DNA from: an uncultured bacterium
GTDB taxonomy: Bacteria > Cyanobacteriota > Vampirovibrionia > Obscuribacterales > Obscuribacteraceae
Direction: 5' to 3'
DNA: 47,971 nucleotides
NCBI GenBank assembly: GCA_913063055.1
Contig: CAJXZK010000003.1
Coordinates: 1 to 47,971, forward strand
The position numbers were made by a program, and so were the translations under genes. The stretch's first letter is position 1. Each line of letters begins with the position of its first letter. Positions 9,703 through 17,999 of the stretch are shown in pieces. Below the pieces are notes generated by a model. That model was not told the DNA's origin, searched no databases, and saw nothing but the letters and a program-made list of their open reading frames with translations.

Positions 9703-10344
9703 TTATTTTCTGAATACCAGGCAATAGCTATGATCGTAGCCGTATCCGCAGTCGTCCGGCCAGGACATCACAATTTCACCGTCAAAGTGAAGCACCTCAG
9801 AAACCGCTCGGGCAATGTCCCAGGCTAGTGTTGTCACTGTGCCATCTTCGTGTTTTAGATTTGATACTTCAAGCACGGCCCGGCCATTGGGTTTGAGCTT
9901 ATCGGCCAATTGACCATAGATTTTAGTGAGATCGCTGAGGTAGGCGTTGTAGCCCCCGCCGTCTGGATCTAATAAGGTGGTGTAAGCGGTAAAGGGGTTC
10001 TCTTTGTGGTGTTTGCCCATATACGGCGGCGAAGTTATGGAAAAATCAAGGGCTGGAAGAGCTAGCGAATTTAGGGCTGTTGAGTCTCCATGCAAGGCCA
10101 GATGCGGATTTTCGAGAATAGATTGGACATATTGATGGCGCTTGCTATCAAATTCAACGCCGTAGCATGTGCGCTTCAGCCGTTCTGCCACCAGTAATGT
10201 CGTGCCGAAACCCATGAACGGGTCGAGGACCACGTCGCCTTCTTTGGTGAATTTTTGCAAGAAATGCTCAACCAGAGCCTCTGAATACCTCACGTCTTGA
10301 TTGGCAAACTCAGCTGGCAATTGTTTGCTATGGCTATTTGGCAA
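9703..10344 (-). CDS. DNA methyltransferase-like protein (SPPY catalytic motif)
   Basis: AdoMet motif VVLDPFMGFGTTLLVAERL followed by ITSPPYMG. Confidence 0.85.
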   Translation of the reverse strand: MPNSHSKQLPAEFANQDVRYSEALVEHFLQKFTKEGDVVLDPFMGFGTTLLVAERLKRTCYGVEFDSKRHQYVQSILENPHLALHGDSTALNSLALPALDFSITSPPYMGKHHKENPFTAYTTLLDPDGGGYNAYLSDLTKIYGQLADKLKPNGRAVLEVSNLKHEDGTVTTLAWDIARAVSEVLHFDGEIVMSWPDDCGYGYDHSYCLVFRK

Positions 10345-10570
10345 AGAAAGAAAGGTTTTCAGAAATCACCTATTTAAGTCGACTTGCCAGGCTTTCTTGG
10401 CTTTCCTGGCTAAGAATATGGCGAAAATCCCGTTTCCTTAAAACTGAAGGATTCTTCAGCTTTCACTAAGTCAAGAAAACTTTTGCTGGGGACGATCGCT
10501 TTTTCAGTTATAGGGAATTATTATAAGGTGCCAGAATCAAAGGCAACCATGAGCGACAAAAAGGTAAATA

Positions 10571-11611
10571 ATGCTCGACGATAAATTTATGCCAGTCAGA
10601 TCGGCTCTTTTAAAGAGTTTCAGTTTATTCGGTGCTCTCACTTTTGTGTGTGGCACTTTGATGGTTGGCCCTTTCAGCGCCCCGGCAAGTGCTAGCCATG
10701 GCCATCATTCGAGTAAGGGCGGCGCTGGCGCTAATGACAAGCTCGTTGTTGTCCATGAGTCGCGGCCCCACGTGGCCCGTGCCGGGGTGTGGCAGACCTA
10801 TCGCGATCATATTCATTTAAAGCCAGGCCAAGAAAGAAAACAATTGCTTTTGAAATTTAGCAACGGCGCCGAGGGGCGACCCAAGATGACAGACTTGCGC
10901 ATCTCACTAGCCGGAAAACCATTCGCCACTATCAAAGACTTTGATGAAGCGGGCAACCTCAGTCGCAGCCTAAACGGCGTGATTGGCCCTGGTGATACCA
11001 TTTTGACTAGCGAAGTATTCGGACCGTCCGGCGCCCGTCTTGTCTGGACACTGCTATCAGAGAAGCCAACCGTAACTTCCGTTCAGCCAAATCCTTACGG
11101 CCGCGATGACCTGTTAACTATTCAAGGAAGCAACTTCTCTGACAATAAGCATTCTCTGAAAGTTTCTATTGCTGGTAAGACCGCAGAAGTCGTCAGTGCT
11201 GGTACTAGCCAGTTGCAAATAAAGCTTCCTGGGCACATTCCTGCTGGTGACCAAGATTTAGTCGTGACCGTCGACTCGGCTAAGAGTAATGCATTCAAGA
11301 TTAAGGCACGGCCGAACATTTACTGGATCGACATCACCTCGCAGAGCCCGTCGCAGCCCGTGACGATTTTAGGCAGAGGTTTCTCTAAGGTGTTGGCAGA
11401 CAATGTCGTCATGGTTGGCCCGCACAAGGCCCGTGTCACTCATGCCACCGATGGTAGTATCACGTTCATCGTGCCTGAGATGCATTTTCCTCAGCATGGC
11501 CTGCCGCTGACTGTGATCTCTAACGGTGTCTCGTCCAAAGATGTACTGATTCTGGACGTGGATATAAGGGTGATACCAAACATTTTGGATGCACCTAAAA
11601 TCGTTAAATAA
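10571..11611 (+). CDS. Secreted IPT/TIG-domain protein
   Basis: N-terminal signal-like segment; PTVTSVQPNPYGRDDLLTIQGSNFSDN..V.IAGKTAEVVSAGTSQLQIKLPGHIPAGDQDLVVTV is IPT/TIG-like. Confidence 0.8.
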   Translation: MLDDKFMPVRSALLKSFSLFGALTFVCGTLMVGPFSAPASASHGHHSSKGGAGANDKLVVVHESRPHVARAGVWQTYRDHIHLKPGQERKQLLLKFSNGAEGRPKMTDLRISLAGKPFATIKDFDEAGNLSRSLNGVIGPGDTILTSEVFGPSGARLVWTLLSEKPTVTSVQPNPYGRDDLLTIQGSNFSDNKHSLKVSIAGKTAEVVSAGTSQLQIKLPGHIPAGDQDLVVTVDSAKSNAFKIKARPNIYWIDITSQSPSQPVTILGRGFSKVLADNVVMVGPHKARVTHATDGSITFIVPEMHFPQHGLPLTVISNGVSSKDVLILDVDIRVIPNILDAPKIVK

Positions 11612-11674
11612 AGCGGCAGCTCAGTTGCTTCAGCAGTTTAAAGCATCAGATTGGTGCCTGACTTTGCTGCGAGC

Positions 11675-12373
11675 TTACTTAATGAATTTCTCGATCTTCT
11701 GATCGTATTCTTTTTGCACGGCAGCACGAGTCTCAGGGTCTAGATCGTAAAATACCGTACCATCTGGTCTGACATACTTGTGAGTAGTTTCGCCGCTGCC
11801 ATTGCCCTTTTCCATGCGTTCTTTGCATTCGGCTCGCAGTTCAGCAATTTCCTGATTGGCTTTGTCCATAATTATTTTCTTGCGTCTGGCGGCATCGCCA
11901 GATTGACCGCTGTCTGCTCCAGCATCGCTGCTTGCTGATACTGCAGGCGAGCTTGACGCTGAAGAGGAGCTAGAAGCTGAACTAGAAGCGGAACTAGATG
12001 AGGAGCCGCTTCTGGCGCTGCCGAGTTTGCCTAAAATTGTCTGGCAATAGCCGGCGGTGGTGGCGTCAGGGTGGGCGTCGAGGCAGGCCTGGTACTCTTG
12101 TTTGGCTTGAGCCGATTGGCCGCTGCTCATGAGAATATTGCCAAGGTAATAGTGTGCCTGGGCGAAGTTTGGATAGGCTTTGACAACTTTTTCAAAGCTA
12201 ACTTTGGCTCCTTTATAGTCTTTGGCGGCATATTGCTTGCAGCCAACTTCAAAATCGCCGGCCTGAGCCGGTGGGGCGACAACTAATGCGGCTAAATTCA
12301 GTGCGCCCGAGCTCAGCGCGGTTAGAGCTACTTTGGCTGCTGTGGGCTGATTTAGTAGTTGCTTCATTTTCAA
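11675..12373 (-). CDS. Exported TPR protein with Ser/Ala-rich linker
   Basis: Signal-like N-terminus; KDYKGAKVSFEKVVKAYPNFAQAHYYLGNILMSSGQSAQAKQEY is a TPR; long SSSSASSSAS linker. Confidence 0.85.
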   Translation of the reverse strand: MKMKQLLNQPTAAKVALTALSSGALNLAALVVAPPAQAGDFEVGCKQYAAKDYKGAKVSFEKVVKAYPNFAQAHYYLGNILMSSGQSAQAKQEYQACLDAHPDATTAGYCQTILGKLGSARSGSSSSSASSSASSSSSASSSPAVSASSDAGADSGQSGDAARRKKIIMDKANQEIAELRAECKERMEKGNGSGETTHKYVRPDGTVFYDLDPETRAAVQKEYDQKIEKFIK

Positions 12374-12403
12374 TTCTTCTTCTCTTTTGGTTCTTGACGT
12401 TAT

Positions 12404-13384
12404 TTACTGAAAGGCTGCTTGGTAGTCATTGAAAAGCTCTTTTTTCATATTCTCAAAATCAATTTGGAGCTTTGGGAAGGCTTTGTTTAGGGCTGCAACA
12501 TCCTGACTTTTGGCTTGTTTTGGTTCGATTCGCAACCTGGCTAGTGGCAATCCCTTTAGCGCTAAAATTCCTTTGGCGTTGATGGCTGTAAAGGGCAGTT
12601 GCATTATTGCTAGTTCTTTTAGGGGCTTGAGCTGAGCGATTCCGGCGTTGGTCAAATCATTGTTGTCACTAATATCTAAGTAGCGCAGGTGCGAGCAAGC
12701 GGCTATAGCGGCCATATCGCTATCGCGCAGGTGATTGGAATTGAGAGTGAGACTTTGCAAATTGGGAAATTTCTTCAGCTCTTGCAGGTATTGTTTTTGC
12801 AGGTCGTTGTGACCAAGCTTGAGGTTGCGAATACTTTTATTGCTGGAGAGTTTGGCTAAAAATTTGCCTTGGATGCGGGTGCGGTCAACAATAAGTGTTT
12901 CAAGATTTTGTAGAGGTGCTAGCTTGGCAATGGTTTCATCAGTAACTTCAGTGCCAGTTAATTCTAAGCGTTTTAGGCCAGTGAAGCGCAATAATTTTAG
13001 AATTTCATTTTCGTCAAATATATTGTTGCTCAGTGTAATGCTGGTAACCGCTTCGGCCGGTAGGGTGCAGATTACATCGACTGGCTTTTCCAGGCCCATG
13101 AAATCGGTTGCTATAAAGCAGATGCCCTTGCCTTTTGCCAGACGCACTGTGCCGTTAGCTTCAGCAAACTTTTTTGTGGGAACATGTTTTCCACTGTAGT
13201 CGGCGCCAGCCTCAGCAACTCCTACGGTGCCGATTTTTCCCCGGGCGGGAAAGTGCAAGACATAGAGACCTTCTTGCGTTTGCTTAGAGCTGCTGCTTGG
13301 CGCCGCGTTGACAGAGGCAGAGCCGACAGCCAGGACTAATGCTGCCAACGGGGCTGCTATGTAGTTGACAATATTTCGCTTCAT
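12404..13384 (-). CDS. Exported leucine-rich-repeat protein
   Basis: LKRLELTGTEVTDETIAKLAPLQNLETLIVDRTRI..NLQSLTLNSNHLRDSDMAAIAACSHLRYLDISDNNDL. ATG 13384 (MKRNIVNYIAAPLAALVLAVG) likelier than 13411. Confidence 0.88.
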   Translation of the reverse strand: MKRNIVNYIAAPLAALVLAVGSASVNAAPSSSSKQTQEGLYVLHFPARGKIGTVGVAEAGADYSGKHVPTKKFAEANGTVRLAKGKGICFIATDFMGLEKPVDVICTLPAEAVTSITLSNNIFDENEILKLLRFTGLKRLELTGTEVTDETIAKLAPLQNLETLIVDRTRIQGKFLAKLSSNKSIRNLKLGHNDLQKQYLQELKKFPNLQSLTLNSNHLRDSDMAAIAACSHLRYLDISDNNDLTNAGIAQLKPLKELAIMQLPFTAINAKGILALKGLPLARLRIEPKQAKSQDVAALNKAFPKLQIDFENMKKELFNDYQAAFQ

Positions 13385-13477
13385 AGCTATGGCGCCTCTG
13401 GTGCTTGTCAATTATAGTCGCTCGCCGCTGGCAGAGATTGTTTTTTGCTAATTGCTTGTTGGCAACTCTGCCTGATC

Positions 13478-13537
13478 TAAAGCGGTCTTTTATAAATCGG
13501 TCTTTCATAAATCAGCCTTTTGTAAATCAGTCTTTTG
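13478..13537. repeat. Four imperfect tandem 15-bp units in a divergent intergenic region
   Basis: taaagcggtctttta / taaatcggtctttca / taaatcagccttttg / taaatcagtcttttg. Confidence 0.85.
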
Positions 13538-13643
13538 GCTGAACCTTGATTGCCCCTCCGGCTGATGCCGAATCTCTTCAGACCTGAAACCATTGCAGAA
13601 TAATTTACTTTTTCATCACCTCAAAAGGGCGGGAGTATTGACC

Positions 13644-14453
13644 ATGCAAACTTACGATGCAGGCGACAAGTTGCCAGATGAATATAAGGCTGCCCTGATT
13701 GACCTCCTATCGTTTCAAGCTGACTCTGAATTTGCCGGCGGGCAGCGCGTGGAAGAAAACATGAAGTACGCCACTCGACCCGAAGAAGCTTATCGACTGG
13801 CCAAGAAGGTGATGGAAGAGATTGGCCATGGTTGGTACTGCTGGGAAATTCTTGCCCCTTTGGGAATTGACGTGAACGCCAGGGTGATGCACTTAGTGCA
13901 GAATCGCGACAATCCAGATCCCAAGCAAGTGCGTGTTATTAATGGTTTTCGTAAAGAGAACTGGGCCCCCATGTTTGAGTGTTGGGCTGACGTAGCAATG
14001 TTCTCCACTGCTGTCACCCCGGCTGCTGTAGCATTCCTCGGACAGTATCGCCAATCAAGCTATTTGCCCTGGGCTAAAGTATCTGAGCGCATTTGGGCCG
14101 AAGAAAAAGGACATTTAGCATTTGGCGTTTGGGCTTCTAAGCGTGTGCTAGAGCTCGATGGTGAAAAAGGTCGCGAGCAGCTGCAAGGAGCTGTGGCCAA
14201 ATTTATGCAAATTGGTCTCGGTTTTGCTGGACGTCCTGCTGACGATAGTGAGCACTTTGCCCGCTACTTCGAATATGGTTTGAAGATCAAGACCGCACAA
14301 CAAATTCAAGATGAGTATATGGAAGTCGTGGAAAAACGACTGAAAGAAATTGGTCTGGAAATGCCTAAAGACGTGCAGCCTAACTATGATATGCGTATGG
14401 GCTACGCTCAATCTAAGCCGCTTTCGGCTGCTGGTAGCAAGGGCGGGAAATAG
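13644..14453 (+). CDS. PaaA-like ferritin-fold diiron oxygenase subunit
   Basis: SEFAGGQR, EIGHGWYCWE and EKGHLAFG give E and two ExxH diiron-type motifs in a phenylacetyl-CoA-oxygenase-A-like sequence. ATG 13644 has SD GGGAG at 13631-13635. Confidence 0.82.
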   Translation: MQTYDAGDKLPDEYKAALIDLLSFQADSEFAGGQRVEENMKYATRPEEAYRLAKKVMEEIGHGWYCWEILAPLGIDVNARVMHLVQNRDNPDPKQVRVINGFRKENWAPMFECWADVAMFSTAVTPAAVAFLGQYRQSSYLPWAKVSERIWAEEKGHLAFGVWASKRVLELDGEKGREQLQGAVAKFMQIGLGFAGRPADDSEHFARYFEYGLKIKTAQQIQDEYMEVVEKRLKEIGLEMPKDVQPNYDMRMGYAQSKPLSAAGSKGGK

Positions 14454-14456
14454 ACC

Positions 14457-15239
14457 ATGACAGCCCAAAGCCTAGGTGCACAACTAAGTGCTGAAGATAC
14501 ACTTTTGCTTGAGCAGATTGAGAATGGTGGCACCATTAGTTGCTGGCAAGAAGCTGGTGGTCGCTTTAAAGAGCTGGCCACCGGCATTCTTTTGCAGTTT
14601 GCCGATTCTCAAATGGCTGGAGCTGCTGGCTTCGCGCCCTATATAAATAAGGCCACCACAATTGAAGACCGGCTCAATATGAGCACCATGGTCTCGCAAA
14701 AGTTGAGCATGGCGAAGGAGAGCTATGAGGTCATTAGCGGCTTGAATTTCAATGTCGAGCGTTACCTTAGCAGCCATTGCTTTGAGTCCCGGGTGCTAAG
14801 AGACTCCTTCTTGGGCTTCTCTCGCTCGTCGGCTGATAAGCGCCTCAATGCTCTTCTTTACCCCTTAGAAGGCTTTGAAGACATGCTCGTCTTTACCTAC
14901 CTGCTTGGGGTCATGGCACGTTTGATGTTAGGCGAATTTGCTGATGCCAAGTTCATTCCCCTAAAAGAGTTGGCTTGTAGCTGTTTGCCTCTCGAAACGG
15001 CCCACGCCAATTTCGCCCTCTTGGCCTTGCGGCGCAAGGCCGAGTCTCACAGGAAGCAAATCGAGCTTTCTTACAAATACTGGTACCCTCGGGTAGAAAC
15101 CTCGGCTGGTCCTACTGATTCGCTGCGCAATCATTGGCACAAACGCTTTGGTTTGAAGCACTCTGCAAATTTGGAAATCAAAGAGGAGTGGAAGAAGGAA
15201 GTAAACCTTGAACTGAAGAAGCTTGCACTAGAGCTATGA
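14457..15239 (+). CDS. PaaC-like ferritin-fold partner subunit with degenerate diiron ligands
   Basis: FADSQMAGAAGFAPYI, KESYEVISGLNF, LETAHANFALLAL. Only one ExxH retained; starts 3 nt after the preceding stop. Confidence 0.72.
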   Translation: MTAQSLGAQLSAEDTLLLEQIENGGTISCWQEAGGRFKELATGILLQFADSQMAGAAGFAPYINKATTIEDRLNMSTMVSQKLSMAKESYEVISGLNFNVERYLSSHCFESRVLRDSFLGFSRSSADKRLNALLYPLEGFEDMLVFTYLLGVMARLMLGEFADAKFIPLKELACSCLPLETAHANFALLALRRKAESHRKQIELSYKYWYPRVETSAGPTDSLRNHWHKRFGLKHSANLEIKEEWKKEVNLELKKLALEL

Positions 15240-15481
15240 GGCAGCATGTTACCGACCCAGAAATCTGTATTGGTTGCTCGGCCTGCGAACTAGCATGCCC
15301 ACTTAAGGCAATCAAATCTATTCTTGGTCGTTACTGCGTAGATGCTTCTGTCTGCGAGGGTTGCGGCAAGTGTATTGAGGAGTGTCCAACTTCTGCCGCT
15401 GATTGTTTTATCGAAGTGGCTGAGCCGTATTCGCAAGACCAGCAGTCGCAGTGGACGAGTCTGCCATTGATAGACACATAG
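15236..15481 (+). CDS. 2[4Fe-4S] ferredoxin, resembling the BoxA N-terminal module
   Basis: DPEICIGCSACELACPLKAI...VCEGCGKCIEECPTSA: two CxxCxxCxxxCP clusters. ATGA overlap with the upstream gene. Confidence 0.93.
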   Translation: MRQHVTDPEICIGCSACELACPLKAIKSILGRYCVDASVCEGCGKCIEECPTSAADCFIEVAEPYSQDQQSQWTSLPLIDT

Positions 15482-15525
15482 ATAGATAACTACATAGCAG
15501 GTTTCCGAATTGCGTTTTCAGATCT

Positions 15526-15559
15526 GTCCGATTTTCGGCCAAAAATCGGACCATTTTTT
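15526..15559 (+). terminator. Rho-independent terminator
   Basis: gtccgatttt-cggcca-aaaatcggac, perfect 10-bp stem, followed by cattttttc. Confidence 0.88.
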
Positions 15560-15585
15560 CAATGGCAAGTGATAAACGCGGGCTG

Positions 15586-15649
15586 ATTGCCTGTGTATCT
15601 TATTGCCTGTGTATCTTATTGTCTGTATATCTGATCACCTGTTTGTGCG
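15586..15649. repeat. Four tandem 16-bp units, two identical and two degenerate
   Basis: attgcctgtgtatctt x2, attgtctgtatatctg, atcacctgtttgtgcg. Confidence 0.8.
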
Positions 15650-15652
15650 TGG

Positions 15653-15694
15653 CCAATACTGTCATTTTTTTTGCAAAAAATCTGACAGTATTGG
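15653..15694. repeat. 42-bp near-perfect palindrome
   Basis: ccaatactgtcattttttttgcaaaaaatctgacagtattgg: 12-bp perfect outer arms, 2 mismatched positions, then tttttt/aaaaaa around gc. Confidence 0.9.
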
Positions 15695-15761
15695 AATGTT
15701 GAAAAGTGAGTGTGTTCTAGTTGAAGCCAAACCTGTATAGTTGCTTTTGCTGGATTCAAAG

Positions 15762-16385
15762 ATGTTTTCTTTTAAGGATGCTTTCAAAGTGCAGGAAGGC
15801 GAGTTAATCAAAATACCAAAGCTGGATGCGCCAGGGGCTGGCCTGCCATTCTTTGAGATGTTTTTGCAGAAGGTTGTGATTTTTCCAATGCTCTGTAAGA
15901 TAACTACTTTTGATAGCGCCATTCGAATTTTTGAGAAAGAATCAAAGCTGTTGTTGCGCGAAGTGGCACTTATACCTGTGCCTCTGCGAGATAAACGCAT
16001 TTTGGTGCCCCGGCTGCCCGCCATTGAGGATAGCTCTCGCTTTTGGTCAGCGGCGATGGTACTTGAGCACTTAATTATTGTCGGCAGTCAAATCAAGATA
16101 GTGGCGCAACATCTTGCTCGCGGTGAAACGCCTCCAGGTGTAGCTGATGTAGCGGCGGTGAAGCCGCCAGGAGACCTAGCTGGCCCAGTCTGTATTGAAC
16201 AATTCAAAATTTATAGCGATGACTTTCTCAAGACTGTGCGCTCACTGCGCGGTGATCAATGGGCCACTGCTACTTTTAATCATCCCTGGTTTGGGCCCCT
16301 GACTTTGCATAAATGGATGTGCCTGGCAGCAATTCACCAGCGTATTCATCGCCGCCAAATAGAAGCCATAATCAGACTGCTCTAA
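15762..16385 (+). CDS. DinB-like/DUF1569-like protein
   Basis: FNHPWFGPLTLHKWMCLAAIHQRIHRRQIEAIIRLL resembles the DinB/DUF1569 C-terminal metal-site region. ATG 15762 preferred over TTG 15741. Confidence 0.6.
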   Translation: MFSFKDAFKVQEGELIKIPKLDAPGAGLPFFEMFLQKVVIFPMLCKITTFDSAIRIFEKESKLLLREVALIPVPLRDKRILVPRLPAIEDSSRFWSAAMVLEHLIIVGSQIKIVAQHLARGETPPGVADVAAVKPPGDLAGPVCIEQFKIYSDDFLKTVRSLRGDQWATATFNHPWFGPLTLHKWMCLAAIHQRIHRRQIEAIIRLL

Positions 16386-16452
16386 ACAATTCGCAAGTGA
16401 GGGCGAATTGTACAAAGTGATATTTAATTGGCAATGTATTTACTTGATGCTT

Positions 16453-17271
16453 TTAAAGGAAGAAGTCTTTCATTAGTTTGCTGCCGGGGCTGACAGCATA
16501 CTGCTCTAAGTCGCTAACACCGGCCTTAGCCAATACTTCAGTGTCGATGAAGAAATTACCGCTGCACTGTTCGGCGGGCTGAGTGAAAATCCAGTGGGCG
16601 GCATCTGCCACTATATTTGGTGTGCGAGAACATTTGAGGGCTTCATCTCCTCCGAGCAAATTCTTCACTGCGGCAGTGGCTATGGCTGTTTCGGGCCAGA
16701 GAGAGTTGACGGCAATGCCCTGACCTTTTAGTTCTTCAGCCATGCCCAGAGTGCACATGCTCATGCCATATTTAGCCATGGTGTAGGCAACGTGTGGCGC
16801 AAACCAGCGTTTGTCCATGTTGAGCGGGGGCGATAAGTTGAGAATGTGTCCATTGCTTGCATTAGCGAGGTGAGGAATAGCAATTTTGGAACACAAGAAA
16901 GTGCCACGGGCATTGACCTGATTCATTAAATCAAAGCGCTTCATTTCGGTCTCGAGTGTGCCAGTAAGGTTGATGGCGCTGGCATTGTTGACGAGAATAT
17001 CGAGGGCGCCGAAGTGCTCAACAGTTTGAGCTATGGCTGCTTTGACTTGCTCTTCTTCGCGCACATCGCATTGAATTGCTAGGGCTTTGCCTCCGGCTGC
17101 TTCAATTTCTAGAGCGGCTGAATGAATTGTGCCTGGTAGTTTGGGGTGCTTCACCACAGTTTTGGCGGCAATGGCAATGCAGGCGCCGTCGCGGGCGGCA
17201 CGCAGTGCTATGGCGAGGCCTATGCCTCTTGAGGCTCCAGTAATGAAGAGAACTTTTCCGGCGAGGCTCAT
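16453..17271 (-). CDS. Short-chain dehydrogenase/reductase (HSDL2-like SDR)
   Basis: VLFITGASRGIGLAIALRAARDGA; DILVNNASAINLTGT; YTMAKYGMSM. Confidence 0.93.
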   Translation of the reverse strand: MSLAGKVLFITGASRGIGLAIALRAARDGACIAIAAKTVVKHPKLPGTIHSAALEIEAAGGKALAIQCDVREEEQVKAAIAQTVEHFGALDILVNNASAINLTGTLETEMKRFDLMNQVNARGTFLCSKIAIPHLANASNGHILNLSPPLNMDKRWFAPHVAYTMAKYGMSMCTLGMAEELKGQGIAVNSLWPETAIATAAVKNLLGGDEALKCSRTPNIVADAAHWIFTQPAEQCSGNFFIDTEVLAKAGVSDLEQYAVSPGSKLMKDFFL

Positions 17272-17969
17272 TTTTTCTTCCTGTTTTTTGCTGTGGGTGT
17301 GACGTGGGTTTCGAAGTCTTCTATGTATTGATTAACGTAGTCAGGAGGCTGCTTGTTGGCGTCTAGTCTGGGGTCGTTAATGACTGGATGCGCTACCATG
17401 GTCAGTGGCACCACTCCGGCCCAGTAGGGCAAGGTAAGATCGCCTTCGTCATCATCGGGAGGTCCTTTGCGAATTTTTGCCGAGGCTTCGTCTATCTTTA
17501 TCGCTAAAACTGAGGTGGCGGCTAATTCTCCGCCGGTGGGCTTTCTTGTGTCTTCAAAGCGCTGTTTCATGATTTGATCTGAAATTACTTTGAGGGCGTG
17601 GAGTTTGGCTGCTTTTTCAGTGACTGGCACTGCTTGACCAAAGACCATCACTGAGCGGTAGTTGATTGAGTGATTGAAAGAGGAGCGGGCCAGCACCACT
17701 CCGTCTAAGAGTGTGACAGCTAGTGAAATTGGCATGCCCTGGGCCATGTTGTTCATCATGCGGCTAGCGGCAGCGCCATGAACATAGAGCGTGTCGCCGT
17801 CGCGGCCATAGCAGGTGGGAATAACCAGGGGTTGTTCTTTGTGCACGAAAGCAATGTGGCAAAGGAAGGTGCAGTCGAGTATTGCGTAGATAGTCTCGCG
17901 ATCATAGTGAGCTTGGTCGCGCATACGCATGACGCGGTTGCGATCGGTTGGTGTGAACTTGTCGCTCAT
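17268..17969 (-). CDS. Pyridoxamine 5'-phosphate oxidase-related flavin-nucleotide-binding protein
   Basis: HYDRETIYAILDCTFLCHIAFVHKEQPLVIPTCYGRDGDTLYVHGAAASRMM; overlaps the SDR start by 4 nt. Confidence 0.88.
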   Translation of the reverse strand: MSDKFTPTDRNRVMRMRDQAHYDRETIYAILDCTFLCHIAFVHKEQPLVIPTCYGRDGDTLYVHGAAASRMMNNMAQGMPISLAVTLLDGVVLARSSFNHSINYRSVMVFGQAVPVTEKAAKLHALKVISDQIMKQRFEDTRKPTGGELAATSVLAIKIDEASAKIRKGPPDDDEGDLTLPYWAGVVPLTMVAHPVINDPRLDANKQPPDYVNQYIEDFETHVTPTAKNRKKK

Positions 17970-17999
17970 AAGTGCTGCCTACTTGCCTGAGCGTTATGG

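Noticed and set aside
10444-10459. ctgaag-gatt-cttcag hairpin between the methyltransferase and IPT/TIG genes
   Set aside because: Only a 6-bp stem with no T-tract; too weak to call.
13284-13508. ORF with MKDRFIKDRFRSG repeats
   Set aside because: Its repeats are the translation of the intergenic 15-bp array and it runs out of frame into the LRR gene; not a credible protein.
15586-15649. CRISPR array
   Set aside because: Repeats are contiguous 16-bp units without spacers and there are no cas genes in the window.
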